DNA of 31,757 bases from JAYRGC01 sp041908065 (GTDB lineage Bacteria > Pseudomonadota > Alphaproteobacteria > UBA9219). Both the position numbers and the translations under genes were made by a program. Position 1 is the first letter of the stretch, and every line of letters begins with the position of its first letter. This document shows positions 1-8,306 of the stretch, one piece after another. The notes below the pieces were generated by a model, which searched no databases, had not been told where the DNA came from, and saw only the letters and a list, made by a program, of their open reading frames with translations. The stretch is from NCBI GenBank assembly GCA_041908065.1, contig JAYRGC010000018.1:1-31757 (forward strand), read 5' to 3'.

Positions 1-66
1 CCAAGGGGCGGCTCGCAATGACGGCGATTTTTATAAGACAATGCCCATCCGTTTTGCATAGGAGTC
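1..66. mobile_element. Right end of a dispersed TIR element (copy A, cut by window edge)
   Basis: The first 28 bases match the right half of the GTCATTGCGAG...CTCGCAATGAC module seen in the other copies. Bases 44-66 are a degenerate version of the common right terminus (CCCATCCGTTTTGCATA then GGAGTC). The element stops 7 bp before the stop codon of the minus-strand secretin gene. Its left part lies outside the window. Confidence 0.6.
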
Positions 67-73
67 TTAGGGA

Positions 74-2002
74 TCATTTTGCCCCTCCTGCGGACGGAGG
101 ATCTCCAAGCGCATGGCTAAACCCCCTTTGCATCAGGCTGCGGTCCACCAAGGCCGCGTTGGGATCTTGGGATAAAACGTAAGAAGGCTGGGCATAAATC
201 GTGGACGGGGACGAGGCCGAAGGCGGATATGGGGCGGTTTCCTGACGCATCATGCTTTCAGGCAACGCGCTGTCGTAACGGGCGTATCCGGAAATGGCCG
301 TGGGCATCGGCTGGACATGAGGCAGCGTCAGCGTCCTAGCCCCGTCTTTATCTATTACGACGGCATCCGGCAAAGGAAGATCGGATTGTTCCTGCGCTTT
401 TGTCCCGCTTGTGTCGTTTTCCTGCCCGGCATCTGAAAACAACACGACGGACGGGCGGATAAGCATCACCAATTCCCTGTTTTGCACGTCGTCGCTTTTG
501 AACATGGAAAGGTCTTGCGAAAACGGCGAGGGGATTCCTTCCCGCTTGTTCGTGTCGCTGGACGAAACCATTCCGGCCATGAGCAGGTTGTCGCCCGGGC
601 GCACGCGAACCGTCGTATTGATCTTACGTTCGGTGGTTTCCGGCAGGTTGATCGTCACGCCGCCGGTAGTGGTTTTACCGAGATCTACCACGTCCGTTAT
701 ATCCATCTCCAACGCCGCAGACACGATCCCGTTTTCAAAAACCCCGCTGACGTTCAGGGTAAGCCCCTTCTTTATGCTGTCCGTGGACACTGTGTTGCTG
801 CCGATTCCGGCACTAGAAGCGTTAGAGCCTGAGACCGCGCCGGACGACGCGCTGCTGGTAAGCTGTCCGACGTTAGATATGTAGCGTTGTTCTCCGCCGA
901 CCCTGAACTCGGCCTCTCCGCCGGACACCATCGTTATTTGCGGATTGCTGATGGTCTGCACTTGGCCGTGCTTGGACAGAAAGGATAAAACCGCGCTCGT
1001 CGCCACAGACCCAGTCAACGTCCCCCCTAAGTTTACTCCAGCAGTTTCCTTAAGGCTGTTAAATCCGCTGCTCCATCCGCTCAACAACAGGCTCTGCCCT
1101 ATGTTTCCCATCTTGTCGAAATTAAGATTGCTCCAATTTATTCCTGTCGCGCTGTTTTTATCTAGCTTAACCTCCCAAATGTGTATTTGGAAAACCACCA
1201 ACGGGCGACCGTTACGCAGTTGATCGAGATACTCTTTCACCTTGGCGTGTCCTTCGACATCCGCCGTATAGATCAGATTGCCGCCTTGCGCGTCTATGCG
1301 GACCTTATCGCCGACTAGATCGGCGATGGTATCGGTCATGCTGTTGGTGGCGGAGCTGCCTCCGCCGCTGGCCTTGGTTGGCATGGACGGGAGATCAACT
1401 ATAAAAGTCTCCTTCTCCTTAAGCTCCAGCGTGCCGTTGCGGTACAGGCAAAACAGCCGCGCCGAGGCGCAAATCTTCTCCACCACCCTCGGCAACGCCC
1501 CGCTGAGATTGGTGACGGTCACCAGTCGGGCGTCGAACACTCCGGTTTCCCAAGACAACGACACGTCGGTTCCCGTCAACACCGCCTGCAACGCCGCCGT
1601 AACCGGCACGGCGTTGAGATTGGTGGTCGGTATAATGATGTTCCCGGGCAGATCCTCGCCGCGAGTGATGCGCTTTTCCCGCAATTTCGATCCCAGCTTA
1701 AGCGTAACTATCGGCGGATCGGTTTCTCCGCGCACAGTTTCGTCGGCATCCGGAAGCTCAGCCACCTGCGGGGCGCGTCCGGTGGTAGGCTTGGCCTCCT
1801 GAAGATCGTTTCCGCCCAGACATCCTGACAACAAAACCGCCAGCACCGGCAAGACAAACACGGACGCTGCGAACGTAGCTCCGAAACGGCAAAGCGCGTA
1901 AGCGTCGCGGGCATTTCGGTCTTTGCGAGACGAATTCGGCACTGGAGGCATAAAACGACCCACGGCGGATGGAGGCGTGAAAAGGGAACGAAAAAAGGCC
2001 AT
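74..2002 (-). CDS. Secretin family outer-membrane lipoprotein (type IVb pilus PilN-like)
   Basis: Predicted outer-membrane secretin, the ring channel of type IVb pilus or type II-like secretion systems. The N-terminus has a hydrophobic stretch ending in the lipobox LSGC, so it should be a lipidated exported protein. An N0/STN-like region follows, with VTNLSGALPRVVEKI and a central RPLVVFQIHIWEV segment. The C-terminal secretin domain includes GQVQTISNPQITMVSGG, VRVRPGDNLLMAGMV and ELVMLIRPSVV. A Ser/Gly-rich insert lies in the secretin domain and the C-terminal tail is Pro-rich. I chose the ATG at 2002 because a GGAGG lies 12 bases upstream; an ATG at 1951 would give a more normal signal-peptide length but has no clear ribosome site. 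A TTG at 2014 is less likely. No other pilus genes are in the window, so the exact system is open. Confidence 0.85.
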   Translation of the reverse strand: MAFFRSLFTPPSAVGRFMPPVPNSSRKDRNARDAYALCRFGATFAASVFVLPVLAVLLSGCLGGNDLQEAKPTTGRAPQVAELPDADETVRGETDPPIVTLKLGSKLREKRITRGEDLPGNIIIPTTNLNAVPVTAALQAVLTGTDVSLSWETGVFDARLVTVTNLSGALPRVVEKICASARLFCLYRNGTLELKEKETFIVDLPSMPTKASGGGSSATNSMTDTIADLVGDKVRIDAQGGNLIYTADVEGHAKVKEYLDQLRNGRPLVVFQIHIWEVKLDKNSATGINWSNLNFDKMGNIGQSLLLSGWSSGFNSLKETAGVNLGGTLTGSVATSAVLSFLSKHGQVQTISNPQITMVSGGEAEFRVGGEQRYISNVGQLTSSASSGAVSGSNASSAGIGSNTVSTDSIKKGLTLNVSGVFENGIVSAALEMDITDVVDLGKTTTGGVTINLPETTERKINTTVRVRPGDNLLMAGMVSSSDTNKREGIPSPFSQDLSMFKSDDVQNRELVMLIRPSVVLFSDAGQENDTSGTKAQEQSDLPLPDAVVIDKDGARTLTLPHVQPMPTAISGYARYDSALPESMMRQETAPYPPSASSPSTIYAQPSYVLSQDPNAALVDRSLMQRGFSHALGDPPSAGGAK

Positions 2003-2121
2003 AAAAACGGCCAACCTCCGGTTTTTCCGCCGGACGCGAACCGCCCATAGCAGTTAAGTCAATACAGGTTTACATTTGGTTAAGCCTTTTGGCTCCTGCC
2101 CAAAATCGGGAGGGGTGTGGA

Positions 2122-2913
2122 CTACTGGTTATTTTTTCCGACCCAACGCGCCGCCAAAACGGATATTTCGTATAAAATCACCAAAGGCACGGCCAAACTT
2201 ATCTGGCTGATGACATCTGGCGGGGTAAGAACTGCGGCGGCGGCGAAAGACAAAACGATCGCATAGCGGCGAAACTTCGCCAAACCGGCCGCCGACAATA
2301 CGCCTGCGCGAGCCAAAAGCACCAGCACAACCGGCAACTGGAAGGCCAACCCGAAGGCGAAGATTATGGTCATGGATAACGATAGATATTCGCTGACCCT
2401 TGCCTCCAGCTGTATCGGCAATCCTCCGTCGATGGCTGGGGATTCGAACCCCAGAAAGAACTTCCACGCCATAGGAAAAACCATGTAATAGGCGAGCGCG
2501 GCCCCGGCCATGAACAGCACCGGAGAAGCCACGATGAATGGCAGCAAAACCCGCCTCTCCTCCTTGTACAATCCGGGAGCCATGAACATCCACGCCTGAG
2601 CCGCCACCACCGGAAAAGCCGCCACGCACCCGCCCCACAGCGACAGCTTGATATAAGTGGCAAAAGCCTCGGTCAGTCCGGTATAGATAAGCCGCCGTTG
2701 TTCCCCTTCCATGGCGTCGGCCAATGGCCGCACCAGAAACCCGTATATCCACGGCGCGAACGCGTAGCAGACGCAAAACCCGACGATTATCGACAGAAAC
2801 GACCATATCATGCGGCGACGCAATTCGATCAAATGCGCCAACAAAGGCTGGCGCATGGGATCTATGGACAGATCCTCTTCCTCTTCTTCTTCAGGAATTT
2901 CAGTCTTTTTCAC
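2122..2913 (-). CDS. tatC: Sec-independent protein translocase TatC
   Basis: TatC is the polytopic inner-membrane receptor of the twin-arginine translocase, which exports folded proteins. The protein is 263 residues. It has an acidic N-terminus (EEEEEED), then the family start MRQPLLAHLIELRRRMIWS, several hydrophobic segments, the conserved FMAPGLYKEERR loop and the FGLAFQLPVVLVLLARAG segment. The start is GTG at 2913 and overlaps the end of tatB by 14 bases, which fits translational coupling in a tatABC operon. The long Glu run before the conserved start is not typical, and part of it could be untranslated if a downstream start is used. The N-terminal LxELRxR motif is intact, so I expect a functional receptor. 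Confidence 0.96.
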   Translation of the reverse strand: MKKTEIPEEEEEEDLSIDPMRQPLLAHLIELRRRMIWSFLSIIVGFCVCYAFAPWIYGFLVRPLADAMEGEQRRLIYTGLTEAFATYIKLSLWGGCVAAFPVVAAQAWMFMAPGLYKEERRVLLPFIVASPVLFMAGAALAYYMVFPMAWKFFLGFESPAIDGGLPIQLEARVSEYLSLSMTIIFAFGLAFQLPVVLVLLARAGVLSAAGLAKFRRYAIVLSFAAAAVLTPPDVISQISLAVPLVILYEISVLAARWVGKNNQ

Positions 2914-3175
2914 TTTTTTCTTCGCCGTTTGTTTTGCCGTCGCCGGTTTTATTGTAGTCGGTCTTTTCCCGCGCCGAATCTTTCCGCAGTCTTTCGGCCA
3001 CTTCAGCCTCGTAAGAAAGCTGATGCAAGGCGTCGCGCACCTCGCGGGCGGCGCGAGAGGCTTTTCCCGCCACCTTTCCCATGGAATGCATAACTCGCGG
3101 CAAGTCCTTGGGGCCTATGGCCACCAACGCCACCGCCCCTATCACCAGCAACTCCGGCCACGCCACGTCCAGCAT
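2900..3175 (-). CDS. tatB: Sec-independent protein translocase TatB
   Basis: TatB forms the substrate-recognition complex with TatC. The 91-residue protein starts MLDVAWPELLVIGAVALVAIG. This is one transmembrane helix followed by the GPKDLPRVMHSMGK hinge and amphipathic helix typical of TatB (the Glu at residue 8 and the GP hinge are visible). A charged C-terminal tail follows. It is short for TatB, which often has a longer cytoplasmic tail. It sits 5 bases after tatA and overlaps tatC, so the three genes form one operon. TatA and TatB are distinguished by the order A-B-C and the polar Glu in the membrane segment. Confidence 0.93.
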   Translation of the reverse strand: MLDVAWPELLVIGAVALVAIGPKDLPRVMHSMGKVAGKASRAAREVRDALHQLSYEAEVAERLRKDSAREKTDYNKTGDGKTNGEEKSEKD

Positions 3176-3180
3176 GTCTT

Positions 3181-3408
3181 CTAACTGCCGTTCTTTTTAT
3201 CGTCGGACGGCGGCAGCTTTGGCTGCGCCTGTCCCGACATTTTGGCGTCGTCGTCCTTGTCATCCGAACGGTTGTCGCCGGACAGCCCCGATTTGAAGCT
3301 GCGGATGCCACGCCCCAGATCGCCCATGACGTTGGGCAGCTTGCCCGCGCCGAAGACCACCAGAACCACCAGCAACACGACCAGAATATGCCAGATGCTT
3401 AAGCCCAT
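3181..3408 (-). CDS. tatA: Sec-independent protein translocase TatA
   Basis: TatA oligomerises to form the membrane passage of the twin-arginine system. The 75-residue protein begins MGLSIWHILVVLLVVLVVFG, one transmembrane helix. The TatA hinge and amphipathic helix GAGKLPNVMGDLGRGIRSFK follow, then a charged tail. The ATG at 3408 is preferred over the upstream in-frame start at 3456, because it has a GGAG 4-7 bases upstream and gives the normal TatA N-terminus. It is the first gene of the tatABC operon. Its promoter should lie in the divergent gap shared with eno. Confidence 0.94.
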   Translation of the reverse strand: MGLSIWHILVVLLVVLVVFGAGKLPNVMGDLGRGIRSFKSGLSGDNRSDDKDDDAKMSGQAQPKLPPSDDKKNGS

Positions 3409-3480
3409 GACTCCATCCACTCCCGACGAAAAATGCCTGCCGAACCCGCGACGCACGCGCGCCTTGAAACTTACACCCTA

Positions 3481-3532
3481 GCCGCCGTCCAAGCAAACCT
3501 CCTTCCTGACACGGCGGCAAACATGCTATAAA
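3481..3532. promoter_or_regulatory. Divergent tatA/eno promoter region with 8-bp inverted repeat
   Basis: The gap between tatA (minus) and eno (plus) holds a perfect inverted repeat, GCCGCCGT at 3481-3488 and ACGGCGGC at 3511-3518. A -10-like TATAAA lies at 3527-3532 and a CTGACA at 3506-3511, 15 bases apart, reading toward eno. The spacer is short and the repeat overlaps the presumed -35. The region could be an operator or simply a weak hairpin. This is a pattern-based call only. Confidence 0.3.
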
Positions 3533-3571
3533 GCCAGCCTGTTTCGTCTTTGCATCACCAACGGAGCCGAC

Positions 3572-4849
3572 ATGTCACATATATCCGCAGTGCGCGCCCG
3601 CGAAATCCTCGACAGCCGAGGCAATCCCACGGTCGAAGTAGACGTCCGTCTGGAAAGCGGAGCGTTTGGCCGCGCCGCCGTTCCTTCGGGAGCGTCGACC
3701 GGCAAGCACGAAGCGGTGGAGCTGCGCGACGGAGATCCTAAACGCTACGCCGGAAAAGGCGTTTTGCGGGCGGTAGATTCCGTAAACGGCGAAATCGCCG
3801 ACGCGGTGCAGGGCATGGAAGCGACCGAACAAGTCGCTCTCGACGGAACGCTGATAGAGCTTGACGGAACGCCTAATAAATCGCGTTTAGGAGCCAACGC
3901 GATACTGGGAGTCAGTCTCGCCACAGCCAAGGCGGCGGCAGCGGAAGCAAAATTGCCCCTTTACCGCTATATCGGCGGCACGTCGGCCTCTCTGCTTCCG
4001 GTTCCCCTGATGAATATCATCAACGGCGGCGCGCACGCCGACAACCCCATAGACATTCAGGAATTCATGATCGCCCCCGTCGGATGCGGCAGCGTGGCCG
4101 AGGCCATCCGCGCCGGAGCCGAGATCTTCCACATGCTGAAAAAGCTGTTGAAAGACGCCGGACACAACACCAGCGTCGGAGACGAAGGCGGTTTCGCCCC
4201 TAATCTGGCTTCGACCGAGGAAGCCTTGTCGTTCATCATGCGCGCCTGCGAAAAAGCCGGATACGAGGCCGGAGAGGAAGTGATGCTGGCCCTGGACGTC
4301 GCCTCGTCCGAGTTCTACCGCGACGGATTCTATCATCTGGCGGGAGAGCGCAAGATGCTGAGCGCGGATCAGATGGTGCGCTACTACGCGGATCTGTGCT
4401 CGCGCTATCCCATATTCTCGATCGAAGACGGCATGGCCGAGGACGACTACGACGGCTGGGACGCCATCACCGAGGAACTCGGCAGCAGGATACAACTGGT
4501 GGGGGACGATCTGTTCGTCACCAATCCTTTGCGTCTGGCCGAAGGCATAAATCGCGGAATCGCCAATTCGCTGTTGGTCAAGGTCAACCAGATCGGCACG
4601 CTGAGCGAAACTCTGGACGCGGTCGAAATCGCCCATAAGTCGGGCTACACCTCGGTCATGTCGCATCGTTCGGGCGAAACCGAGGATTCCACCATCGCCG
4701 ATCTGGCCGTGGCCACCAACTGCGGACAGATAAAGACCGGATCGTTGTCGCGCTCTGACCGTTTGGCGAAATACAACCAGCTTATCCGCATAGAGGAACA
4801 GCTGGGAAGATCAGGCCGATTCGCCGGAGCGGCCATAATGGTTCGCTGA
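3572..4849 (+). CDS. eno: Enolase (phosphopyruvate hydratase)
   Basis: Enolase interconverts 2-phosphoglycerate and phosphoenolpyruvate in glycolysis and gluconeogenesis. The 425-residue length is normal. Family motifs are intact: AREILDSRGNPTVEVDV at the start, the GASTGKHEAVELRDGD loop, PLMNIINGGAHADN, the Mg-binding ALDVASSEFY and SIEDGMAEDDYDGW, QLVGDDLFVTNP, the catalytic Lys in LVKVNQIGTLSET, and SHRSGETEDSTIADLAV near the end. A GGAG lies 7 bases before the ATG. The ftsB gene follows directly, and its start overlaps this stop by one base. An eno-ftsB pair is common in Proteobacteria. Confidence 0.99.
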   Translation: MSHISAVRAREILDSRGNPTVEVDVRLESGAFGRAAVPSGASTGKHEAVELRDGDPKRYAGKGVLRAVDSVNGEIADAVQGMEATEQVALDGTLIELDGTPNKSRLGANAILGVSLATAKAAAAEAKLPLYRYIGGTSASLLPVPLMNIINGGAHADNPIDIQEFMIAPVGCGSVAEAIRAGAEIFHMLKKLLKDAGHNTSVGDEGGFAPNLASTEEALSFIMRACEKAGYEAGEEVMLALDVASSEFYRDGFYHLAGERKMLSADQMVRYYADLCSRYPIFSIEDGMAEDDYDGWDAITEELGSRIQLVGDDLFVTNPLRLAEGINRGIANSLLVKVNQIGTLSETLDAVEIAHKSGYTSVMSHRSGETEDSTIADLAVATNCGQIKTGSLSRSDRLAKYNQLIRIEEQLGRSGRFAGAAIMVR

Positions 4850-5208
4850 TGCGTTCCGGCATCCGAATCACCCGCCGCGCGCGGCAAACGCTTTTGTCCG
4901 TTGTCGGCGCGTGCATAGCCGGGTATTTTCTTTATTACACCGTCCAAGGCGATCGGGGATGGTTCTCCATGCTCAGACTCCGGCACGAAGTCAGTTCGGC
5001 CAAAGAGGATCTCTCGCAGTTGCAAAAAGAACGAGAAAAGCTCCAGCGACGTACCAAGCTATTGCGTCCGGATAGTATCGATCCCGATTTACTCGAGGAA
5101 ACCTCCAGAGAAATGATGAACTATTCCAAGCCGGACGAGATAGTGGTAATCGAAACGCCTCCTGAAGCCGCCAAAGAAGGCGGCGGCGTTGTGCAGCGCA
5201 AAAAGTAA
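4849..5208 (+). CDS. ftsB: Septum formation initiator, FtsB/DivIC family
   Basis: FtsB links FtsL and FtsQ in the division complex. The 119-residue protein has a short basic cytoplasmic N-terminus, one transmembrane helix around residues 14-30 (LLSVVGACIAGYFLYYTV), the family sequence GDRGWFSMLRL, and a periplasmic coiled coil from about 45 to 75 (EDLSQLQKEREKLQRRTKLL). A conserved acidic segment with DPDLLEETSREMM follows. The ATG overlaps the eno stop codon (TGATG), so translation is probably coupled. The 3' end is followed by a weak inverted repeat but no T-run. Confidence 0.92.
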   Translation: MRSGIRITRRARQTLLSVVGACIAGYFLYYTVQGDRGWFSMLRLRHEVSSAKEDLSQLQKEREKLQRRTKLLRPDSIDPDLLEETSREMMNYSKPDEIVVIETPPEAAKEGGGVVQRKK

Positions 5209-5238
5209 TGCTGCAGCGCAACATGAGTAATTTAGAAA

Positions 5239-5266
5239 TTATTGATTAGTCATGCCGTGGTATACT
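5239..5266 (+). promoter_or_regulatory. Candidate promoter of the pdh operon
   Basis: In the 174-bp gap before pdhA there is a -10-like TATACT at 5261-5266 with a TTATTG at 5239-5244, 16 bases upstream. A second AT-rich site, CATAAT, lies nearer the gene around 5330. Neither has a strong -35, so this is a weak prediction. pdhA itself has a GGAG 8 bases before its ATG. Confidence 0.25.
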
Positions 5267-5382
5267 GTCCGGCGTTGCGATAAAAACTACCTTGCAAAAT
5301 AGATCCATCCATAATACTGGATGTTTGCACGAGTAGCCGTCCGCCACGACATCCGTTGGCCACCCCATGATCGGAGAACGCC

Positions 5383-6468
5383 ATGCTGGGACTTGACATA
5401 CAACGCAGCCTGAAAAAACAACCTCCGGTTGTGTCCGGAAAATCCGGCCATGAAAGGAATGGCGGAAAAGCCAGCGGGCTAAAGAACGGCGCGGCTGTCT
5501 CGGGTCGCAAAACCCCGTCCGCGGACGTGCTTTTGGGCTATTATCGCGATATGCTGCTGATCCGCCGTTTCGAGGAAAAAGCCGCCCAGCTTTACGGAAT
5601 GGGGCTTATCGGCGGTTTTTGCCACCTCTACATCGGCCAAGAGGCCGTGGTGGTGGGCATTCAAGCCGCGCAAAAACCGGTGGACAGCGTTATAACCTCC
5701 TACCGCGACCACGGCCATATGCTGGTCTGCGGCATGGATCCTCGCGGCGTCATGGCCGAGCTTACCGGACGCATCGGCGGCTATTCCAAGGGCAAAGGCG
5801 GCTCGATGCACATGTTCAGCAGCGAGAAGCACTTCTACGGCGGCCACGGCATCGTCGGCGCGCAGATACCCATAGGAACCGGCCTGGCATTCGCCCATAA
5901 ATACAAGGGCGACGGCGGAGTCTGCGTGGCCTATATGGGCGACGGAGCCGTCAATCAAGGGCAGGTTTACGAGAGCTTCAACATGGCCGCCCTATGGAAA
6001 TTGCCGATAGTCTACGTGGTGGAAAACAACAAATACGGCATGGGAACCTGCCAATCCCGCCACGCCGCCGGCGATCTGTTCAGGCGCGGCGAAGCCTATG
6101 GCATCACGGGCTATAAGGTCGACGGCATGAACGTCGCCACCGTCAACGAGGCCGCCGTCGAAGCCATGTCCCACGCCAGATCCGGCGAAGGCCCCGTGCT
6201 TTTGGAAATGATGACTTACCGCTATCGCGGCCATTCGATGTCGGATCCCGCCAAATACCGCACCAAGGAAGAGGTGGAGGAATGGCGCACCAAGCACGAT
6301 CCCATCGACACGCTGAAGGAAATGATGCTGCGCGAAGGCATGGCGACCGAGGAAAAGTTCAAGGCGATAGAGCGCGAGATCAAGCAAATAGCCAACGAAT
6401 CCGCCGAGTTCGCCCAAGCCAGCCCCGAACCAGACGCGGCGGAGCTGTGGACGGATGTTTTGGGATAA
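5383..6468 (+). CDS. pdhA: Pyruvate dehydrogenase E1 component, alpha subunit
   Basis: E1 alpha binds thiamine diphosphate and, with E1 beta, decarboxylates pyruvate and acetylates the lipoyl group. The protein is 361 residues. Residues 1-45 form a basic, low-complexity extension. The core begins LLGYYRDMLLIRRFEEKAAQLY. Visible motifs are GGFCHLYIGQEAVVVG, SYRDHGH, GKGGSMHMFS and the ThDP-binding motif GDGAVNQG (about 186-193) through ENN (214-216). The phosphorylation-loop region YRYRGHSMSDPAKYR is also intact. It opens an operon with an HTH gene, pdhB and pdhC. The alpha/beta split E1 is the alphaproteobacterial and mitochondrial type, not the single-chain AceE type. Confidence 0.97.
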   Translation: MLGLDIQRSLKKQPPVVSGKSGHERNGGKASGLKNGAAVSGRKTPSADVLLGYYRDMLLIRRFEEKAAQLYGMGLIGGFCHLYIGQEAVVVGIQAAQKPVDSVITSYRDHGHMLVCGMDPRGVMAELTGRIGGYSKGKGGSMHMFSSEKHFYGGHGIVGAQIPIGTGLAFAHKYKGDGGVCVAYMGDGAVNQGQVYESFNMAALWKLPIVYVVENNKYGMGTCQSRHAAGDLFRRGEAYGITGYKVDGMNVATVNEAAVEAMSHARSGEGPVLLEMMTYRYRGHSMSDPAKYRTKEEVEEWRTKHDPIDTLKEMMLREGMATEEKFKAIEREIKQIANESAEFAQASPEPDAAELWTDVLG

Positions 6469-6473
6469 CCACA

Positions 6474-6803
6474 ATGAACGCTGGTAGTAATGCTTTCGAT
6501 GGCATCGCCCAAGGATTGAGGGAGGCTATCGCCATCTCCAAGGGGGACGCAAGCGTTGTGAGAAAAGCCAGAACACATAGTTCCAAAACAGTTAAATCAA
6601 AAAAAACAGCCATCTCCGATATAAAAACGGCGCGGAAACAGGTCGGGTTGACTCGTTATGAATTTGCGGACGCGTTCGGCCTCAGTCCAGCTACTCTGCG
6701 TAAATGGGAAAACGGGGAACGCAAGCCAACCGGAGCGGCTCGCGTGTTGATGACTATTATCGCCAAAGAACCAAAAGCGGTTTTAAGAGCTATAAGGGAA
6801 TAA
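6474..6803 (+). CDS. HTH transcriptional regulator, antitoxin-like (HigA/YiaG type)
   Basis: This encodes a 109-residue protein whose C-terminal half is a Cro/C1-type helix-turn-helix: IKTARKQVGLTRYEFADAFG followed by LSPATLRKWENGERKPTG. The tail ARVLMTIIAKEPKAVLRAI is typical of stand-alone antitoxins of the HigA/NadS kind. The ATG at 6474 is 5 bases after the pdhA stop and pdhB follows 57 bases downstream, so it should be cotranscribed with the pdh genes. No RelE/HigB-like toxin ORF is beside it. It may regulate the operon it sits in, or be an antitoxin remnant that inserted there. The N-terminal 50 residues, rich in Lys and Ser, match nothing I recognise. Confidence 0.85.
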   Translation: MNAGSNAFDGIAQGLREAIAISKGDASVVRKARTHSSKTVKSKKTAISDIKTARKQVGLTRYEFADAFGLSPATLRKWENGERKPTGAARVLMTIIAKEPKAVLRAIRE

Positions 6804-6860
6804 AGCATCGGGTTGTTGTCCATCAGATCGCTGCAATTTTAACCGTTAGGAAAGACTGCC

Positions 6861-8234
6861 ATGCCCATTAAAATCCTCATGCCAGCCCTATCCCCCACGA
6901 TGACCGAGGGAAAAATCGCGCGGTGGGTGAAGAACGAGGGCGACGCCGTAAAGCCCGGGCAAGTAATAGCCGAAATCGAAACCGACAAGGCGACGATGGA
7001 GGTGGAGGCCGCAGACGAGGGCACGATCGGCAAGATACTCGTTCCCTCCGGCGCAGAGGGCGTGAAGGTCAACGCCGTCATCGCGCTGTTGCTGGAAGAG
7101 GGAGAAAGCGCGGACGATCTGGCGAAGGTGTCCGTCGTGGCCGCGCCTGCGCCGGTCGCGGCGAGCGTCGAATCCTCCCCCTCGCCCGCAGTTTCCGCCC
7201 AGCCCAAGCCGCAGGAGTTGCCGCCGGAAGACGACGAAAAGACCTACGACAAGTTCGTCAAGCTCACGGTGCGCGAGGCGTTGCGCGACGGCATGTCCGA
7301 GGAAATGCGCCGCGACCCCAACGTGTTCATCATGGGCGAGGAAGTGGCGCAGTACAACGGCGCGTATAAAGTCAGCCAAGGGATGCTGGACGAGTTCGGC
7401 GACAGGCGCGTCATCGACACCCCCATAACCGAGATGGGCTTCGCCGGACTTGGCGTCGGCGCGGCCTTCAACGGCTTGGTTCCGATAATCGAGTTTATGA
7501 CCATGAACTTCGCCATGCAGGCGATGGATCAGATAATCAACTCCGCCGCCAAAACCCGCTATATGTCTGGCGGGCAGATGGCGTGCCCGATCGTGTTTCG
7601 CGGCCCCAATGGCGCGGCTTCGCGCGTCGCGGCGCAGCATTCTCAATGCTACGCCAGTTGGTACGCCCATGTGCCCGGGCTCAAAGTAGTAGCCCCGTAC
7701 GATTCCGCCGACGCCAAGGGGTTGATAAAGTCGGCTATCCGCGATCCCAACCCCGTCATCTGCCTTGAGAACGAGATCATGTACGGCCAGAGCTTTGACG
7801 TGCCGGACGAGGCGGATTTTCTGGTCCCTATCGGCAAGGCGCGAGTGATGCGGCGCGGCGGCGACGTGACCATCGTGGCGTTTTCCCGCATGGTCGGCCA
7901 CGCCATGGCCGCCGCCGAAAAGCTGGCCGAGGCGGGTATCGAGGCCGAGGTCATCAACCTGCGCTCCCTGCGCCCCTTGGATACAGATACCATCGTCCGC
8001 AGCGTCATGAAGACCAACCGCTTGGTGGCGGTCGAGGAAAGCTGGCCGTTCGCCGGAATCGGGGCCGAGATAGCGGCGCAAATGATGGAGCAGGCCTTCG
8101 ATTATCTGGACGCTCCGGTGGTTCGCGTCCACGGCGCGGACGTTCCCTTGCCATACGCGGCCAATCTTGAGAAAATGGCCTTGCCGCAGGCGGACAACAT
8201 TGTCGAGGCGGCAAAAAAGGCGTGCTATCGGTAA
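6861..8234 (+). CDS. pdhB: Pyruvate dehydrogenase E1 component, beta subunit, with N-terminal lipoyl domain
   Basis: The protein is 457 residues. Residues 1-78 are a complete lipoyl domain (PALSPTMTEGKIARW) with the lipoylation hairpin ETDKATMEVEA; Lys43 is the expected attachment site. An Ala/Pro/Ser-rich linker runs to about residue 130. The E1 beta domain follows, with VREALRDGMSEEM, GEEVAQYNGAYKVS, DTPITEMGFAGLGVGAAF, PNGAASRVAAQHSQ and VIVAF-type C-terminal half motifs (VTIVAFSRMVG, EVINLRSLRPLD, VAVEESWPFAG). A lipoyl domain on E1 beta is known from alphaproteobacteria such as Zymomonas and Sinorhizobium. Here it seems to be the only lipoyl domain in the operon, since the neighbouring E2 has none. 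An AGGAAAG precedes the ATG. Confidence 0.97.
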   Translation: MPIKILMPALSPTMTEGKIARWVKNEGDAVKPGQVIAEIETDKATMEVEAADEGTIGKILVPSGAEGVKVNAVIALLLEEGESADDLAKVSVVAAPAPVAASVESSPSPAVSAQPKPQELPPEDDEKTYDKFVKLTVREALRDGMSEEMRRDPNVFIMGEEVAQYNGAYKVSQGMLDEFGDRRVIDTPITEMGFAGLGVGAAFNGLVPIIEFMTMNFAMQAMDQIINSAAKTRYMSGGQMACPIVFRGPNGAASRVAAQHSQCYASWYAHVPGLKVVAPYDSADAKGLIKSAIRDPNPVICLENEIMYGQSFDVPDEADFLVPIGKARVMRRGGDVTIVAFSRMVGHAMAAAEKLAEAGIEAEVINLRSLRPLDTDTIVRSVMKTNRLVAVEESWPFAGIGAEIAAQMMEQAFDYLDAPVVRVHGADVPLPYAANLEKMALPQADNIVEAAKKACYR

Positions 8235-8306
8235 TGCGCCATTTACCCAAGGGATTCGCGAAAGTTTATGAATCCATTTGGCAAGATTGAACCGAGGAGT
8301 GACGAT

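Noticed and set aside
2436..2452. tRNA-like T-arm sequence GGGGATTCGAACCCC
   Set aside because: It lies within the intact tatC reading frame and no acceptor or anticodon arms fit around it.
6282..6473. Upstream part of the HTH frame
   Set aside because: It overlaps the conserved end of pdhA out of frame; the ATG at 6474 gives the normal antitoxin-like length.
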